NCBI RefSeq assembly: GCF_002094855.1 | Contig: NZ_ARYN01000011.1 | Coordinates: forward strand, 62,001-126,000 | Source: Zunongwangia atlantica 22II14-10F7 | GTDB taxonomy: Bacteria; Bacteroidota; Bacteroidia; Flavobacteriales; Flavobacteriaceae | Direction of reading: 5' to 3' | Length of the DNA stretch: 64,000 nucleotides | Shown here: in pieces, positions 62,326-64,000 of the stretch | Layout of the letters: each line of letters begins with the position of its first letter | How positions within the stretch are numbered: the stretch's first letter is position 1 | Made by a program: the position numbers and the translations under genes | Notes under the pieces: generated by a model | The model's database searches: none | What the model was told of the DNA's origin: nothing | The model's input: the letters and a program-made list of their open reading frames with translations, nothing else

Positions 62326-63945
62326 ATGAAAAAAATAATATATAATAAATTCTTTATATCTTTTTTCGTTTTTATTGGTATTGTTAGCTGTACGGATCTA
62401 GATGAGACAACATATTCTGAACTTTCTAAATCTAATTTTTACAATAATAAATTAGAGATTATTCAAGCAACCTTACGCCCTTTTACACATATGCAGGCAT
62501 GGCTTGCATTTACTGGGCAAAATGGTTATTATTATCATAATGAACTTTCTGCAGATCAAGTTGCTTGGCCTCAAAAAGGACGTCACGCTTATGATAATGG
62601 GGATCATATTAGACAACATTATCATACCTGGACCACAGAGGAAAGTAGACTGTTAAATACTTGGTCTTTGATGTGGACTGGGTTAGGATATGTTAATGCA
62701 GCTATTGAGGATATCCAAAGTGTGGATCCAGAAGCCGCAGGTATCACTCAGGAAGAACTAGAGTCTTTTATAGCTGAATCTAAAGTATTAAGAGCGTATC
62801 ACTATATGAAGATTATGGATCTTTGGGGTAACGTACCGATCGTAACTCAGGTCGGTATGCCAGAAAATCCTGAAACGCAAAATAGAGAAGAAGTTTTTGC
62901 TTTTGTAGAAAAGGAGCTATTGGAAAATGTTGAAAAACTTCAGCCTTTATCACCTCAATTATTAGGACGTGTTTCTAAAGCTGTTGGTTATGCAATGCTT
63001 TCAGAGTTATATTTAAATGCGCAAGTATGGTCAGGAGAGGCTAGATGGGCAGATTGTGTTGAATATTCTAATAAAGTAATTAATGGTGATGGTGGTGCTC
63101 TAGCAGGTTCTATGATGTTAGATCAGGATCCATTAGGTCCATACAATAACACAAATGAAAATTCTCCCGAAAATATTTTTCAATTTCCATTTAGTAGACA
63201 AAATGACTTCGGTTATAGTTGGGCTTCATTTTACATGGGTTTCAGTAATATGAGAGATGCTCTTAATGTAACTTATTCCGGAAATAATGCATTTGTAGTA
63301 ATTCCTTCCGCATTTGATGCTTATCAGGAAAGTGATATTCGTAAGCAGGAATGGTTTTTATTCGGTCCTCAATATGAATATGGTACTACAGTGCCTATAT
63401 TAGGAACAGAGGAATATCGCGGACAGCCCTTAGTTTATGTGAACAATATTCGCAGAAATACTGAAGGTCAGACAGGAGAAGGAAGCATGACAGATGGTGA
63501 AGAAAATAGTGGTGCACGATTTCATAAATATCGTTCAGGAACTCAGGATGATGAAAACTATCTTGAAAATGACTTTGTGATCTATCGCTTAACAGAAATG
63601 TATTTTAACAAAGCAGAAGCTTTAATGAGACAAAATGGTGGAGTAGCAACTTCAGAAGCGGTAGAACTTATTAACGAAAGTAAAAGCAGATATTTCACTG
63701 AAGAAGACTGGCCAACTGAGATGTACACTGCTGCTAGTTTAACTTTAGATGAATTATTAGCTGAAAGAGGTAGAGAATTTATTTTTGAAGGAAAACGAAG
63801 AACCGATTTAATACGTTTTGGGAAATTTACCACAGGTTCATGGTGGGATAAAATACCAGATTCAGATGATCATGTTACCATTTATCCAATTCCTTACAGG
63901 CAGGTTCAAACGAATCCAAACCTTGAACAAAATCCAGGATATTAA
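62326..63945 (+). CDS. SusD/RagB lipoprotein, second copy
   Basis: This 539-residue protein has a lipobox (GIVSC, Cys22). It is helical with SKVLRAYHYMKIMDLWGNVPIVTQ and SKAVGYAMLSELYLNAQVW, and the SusD C-terminal region (FVIYRLTEMYFNKAEALMR, ERGREFIFEGKRRTDLIRFGKF, and the end TNPNLEQNPGY). It lies 11 bases after the second susC and would cap that barrel. Ligand unknown. Confidence 0.95.
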   Translation: MKKIIYNKFFISFFVFIGIVSCTDLDETTYSELSKSNFYNNKLEIIQATLRPFTHMQAWLAFTGQNGYYYHNELSADQVAWPQKGRHAYDNGDHIRQHYHTWTTEESRLLNTWSLMWTGLGYVNAAIEDIQSVDPEAAGITQEELESFIAESKVLRAYHYMKIMDLWGNVPIVTQVGMPENPETQNREEVFAFVEKELLENVEKLQPLSPQLLGRVSKAVGYAMLSELYLNAQVWSGEARWADCVEYSNKVINGDGGALAGSMMLDQDPLGPYNNTNENSPENIFQFPFSRQNDFGYSWASFYMGFSNMRDALNVTYSGNNAFVVIPSAFDAYQESDIRKQEWFLFGPQYEYGTTVPILGTEEYRGQPLVYVNNIRRNTEGQTGEGSMTDGEENSGARFHKYRSGTQDDENYLENDFVIYRLTEMYFNKAEALMRQNGGVATSEAVELINESKSRYFTEEDWPTEMYTAASLTLDELLAERGREFIFEGKRRTDLIRFGKFTTGSWWDKIPDSDDHVTIYPIPYRQVQTNPNLEQNPGY

Positions 63946-63955
63946 TTTCAATATT

Positions 63956-64000
63956 ATGAGAATAATGAAACTTTTAAATATAAAACCTTTGTTATTTGCT
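63956..64000 (+). CDS. Start of a further gene in the second SusCD operon (cut by window)
   Basis: Fifteen codons (MRIMKLLNIKPLLFA) are open to the window end, starting 10 bases after the susD stop. The basic then hydrophobic residues look like the start of a signal peptide. It may be a SusE/F-like lipoprotein or a glycosidase. An alternative start is the ATG at 63965. Confidence 0.5.
   Translation, partial: MRIMKLLNIKPLLFA

Overview
The window looks like chromosomal DNA of a Bacteroidota bacterium, most probably a marine or soil Flavobacteriaceae. The base composition is AT-rich, two SusC/SusD pairs and two further TonB-dependent receptors are present, and several uncharacterised families typical of Flavobacteriia occur. 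The few promoters that can be read follow the Bacteroidota pattern (TTTG, about 20 bases, TAnnTTTG). I cannot name the genus from sequence alone. I saw no rRNA, tRNA, CRISPR array or transposase gene.

Region 1 (1-35.7 kb) is mostly housekeeping, in short operons on both strands. It starts with the 3' part of murA, whose active-site Cys is an Asp. Next come a metal/siderophore uptake pair (DUF4198 protein and TonB receptor), a large conserved protein of unknown function, an MBL-fold hydrolase, a thioredoxin-like lipoprotein, and pta-ackA. A four-gene AT-rich operon at 13.1-16.2 kb encodes a GT-C-type membrane glycosyltransferase, a GtrB-like prenyl-phosphate glycosyltransferase, a methyltransferase and a GtrA-like protein. 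It looks like a surface-glycan modification module. After it come a BatA-domain protein with a metal-ligand-less dihydroorotase-like protein, a GAF histidine kinase, msrA, folE, a probable zinc-uptake operon whose receptor has a His/Asp/Glu-rich loop, serC beside a SerA-like protein lacking the catalytic Arg, a LuxC-like acyl-CoA reductase, a ferredoxin and an AraC regulator.

Region 2 (35.0-56.5 kb) is a complete L-arabinose/arabinan utilisation locus. A Nudix-fold regulator of the AraR type, with a catalytically dead Nudix box, is divergent from susC-susD. These are followed by GH51, GH43, GH127/146 and three more GH43 enzymes. A second unit encodes araB, araD, araA, a mutarotase lipoprotein and a sodium/solute symporter. 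Oligosaccharides would be bound and imported by SusCD, cut to arabinose by secreted and periplasmic enzymes, taken up by the symporter, and converted to xylulose 5-phosphate by AraA, AraB and AraD. The susC signal peptide is split between two frames across a run of six T, which suggests a frameshift or phase variation.

Region 3 (57.0-64 kb) holds two tandem LacI-family regulators with almost the same DNA-binding helix but diverged effector domains, then a second susC-susD pair and the first codons of another gene. It runs off the window, so its substrate is unknown.

The window also holds two copies of a roughly 100-base interspersed repeat (31.6 and 49.4 kb), a 108-base element bounded by inverted repeats (1.2 kb), and several palindromes in promoter regions.
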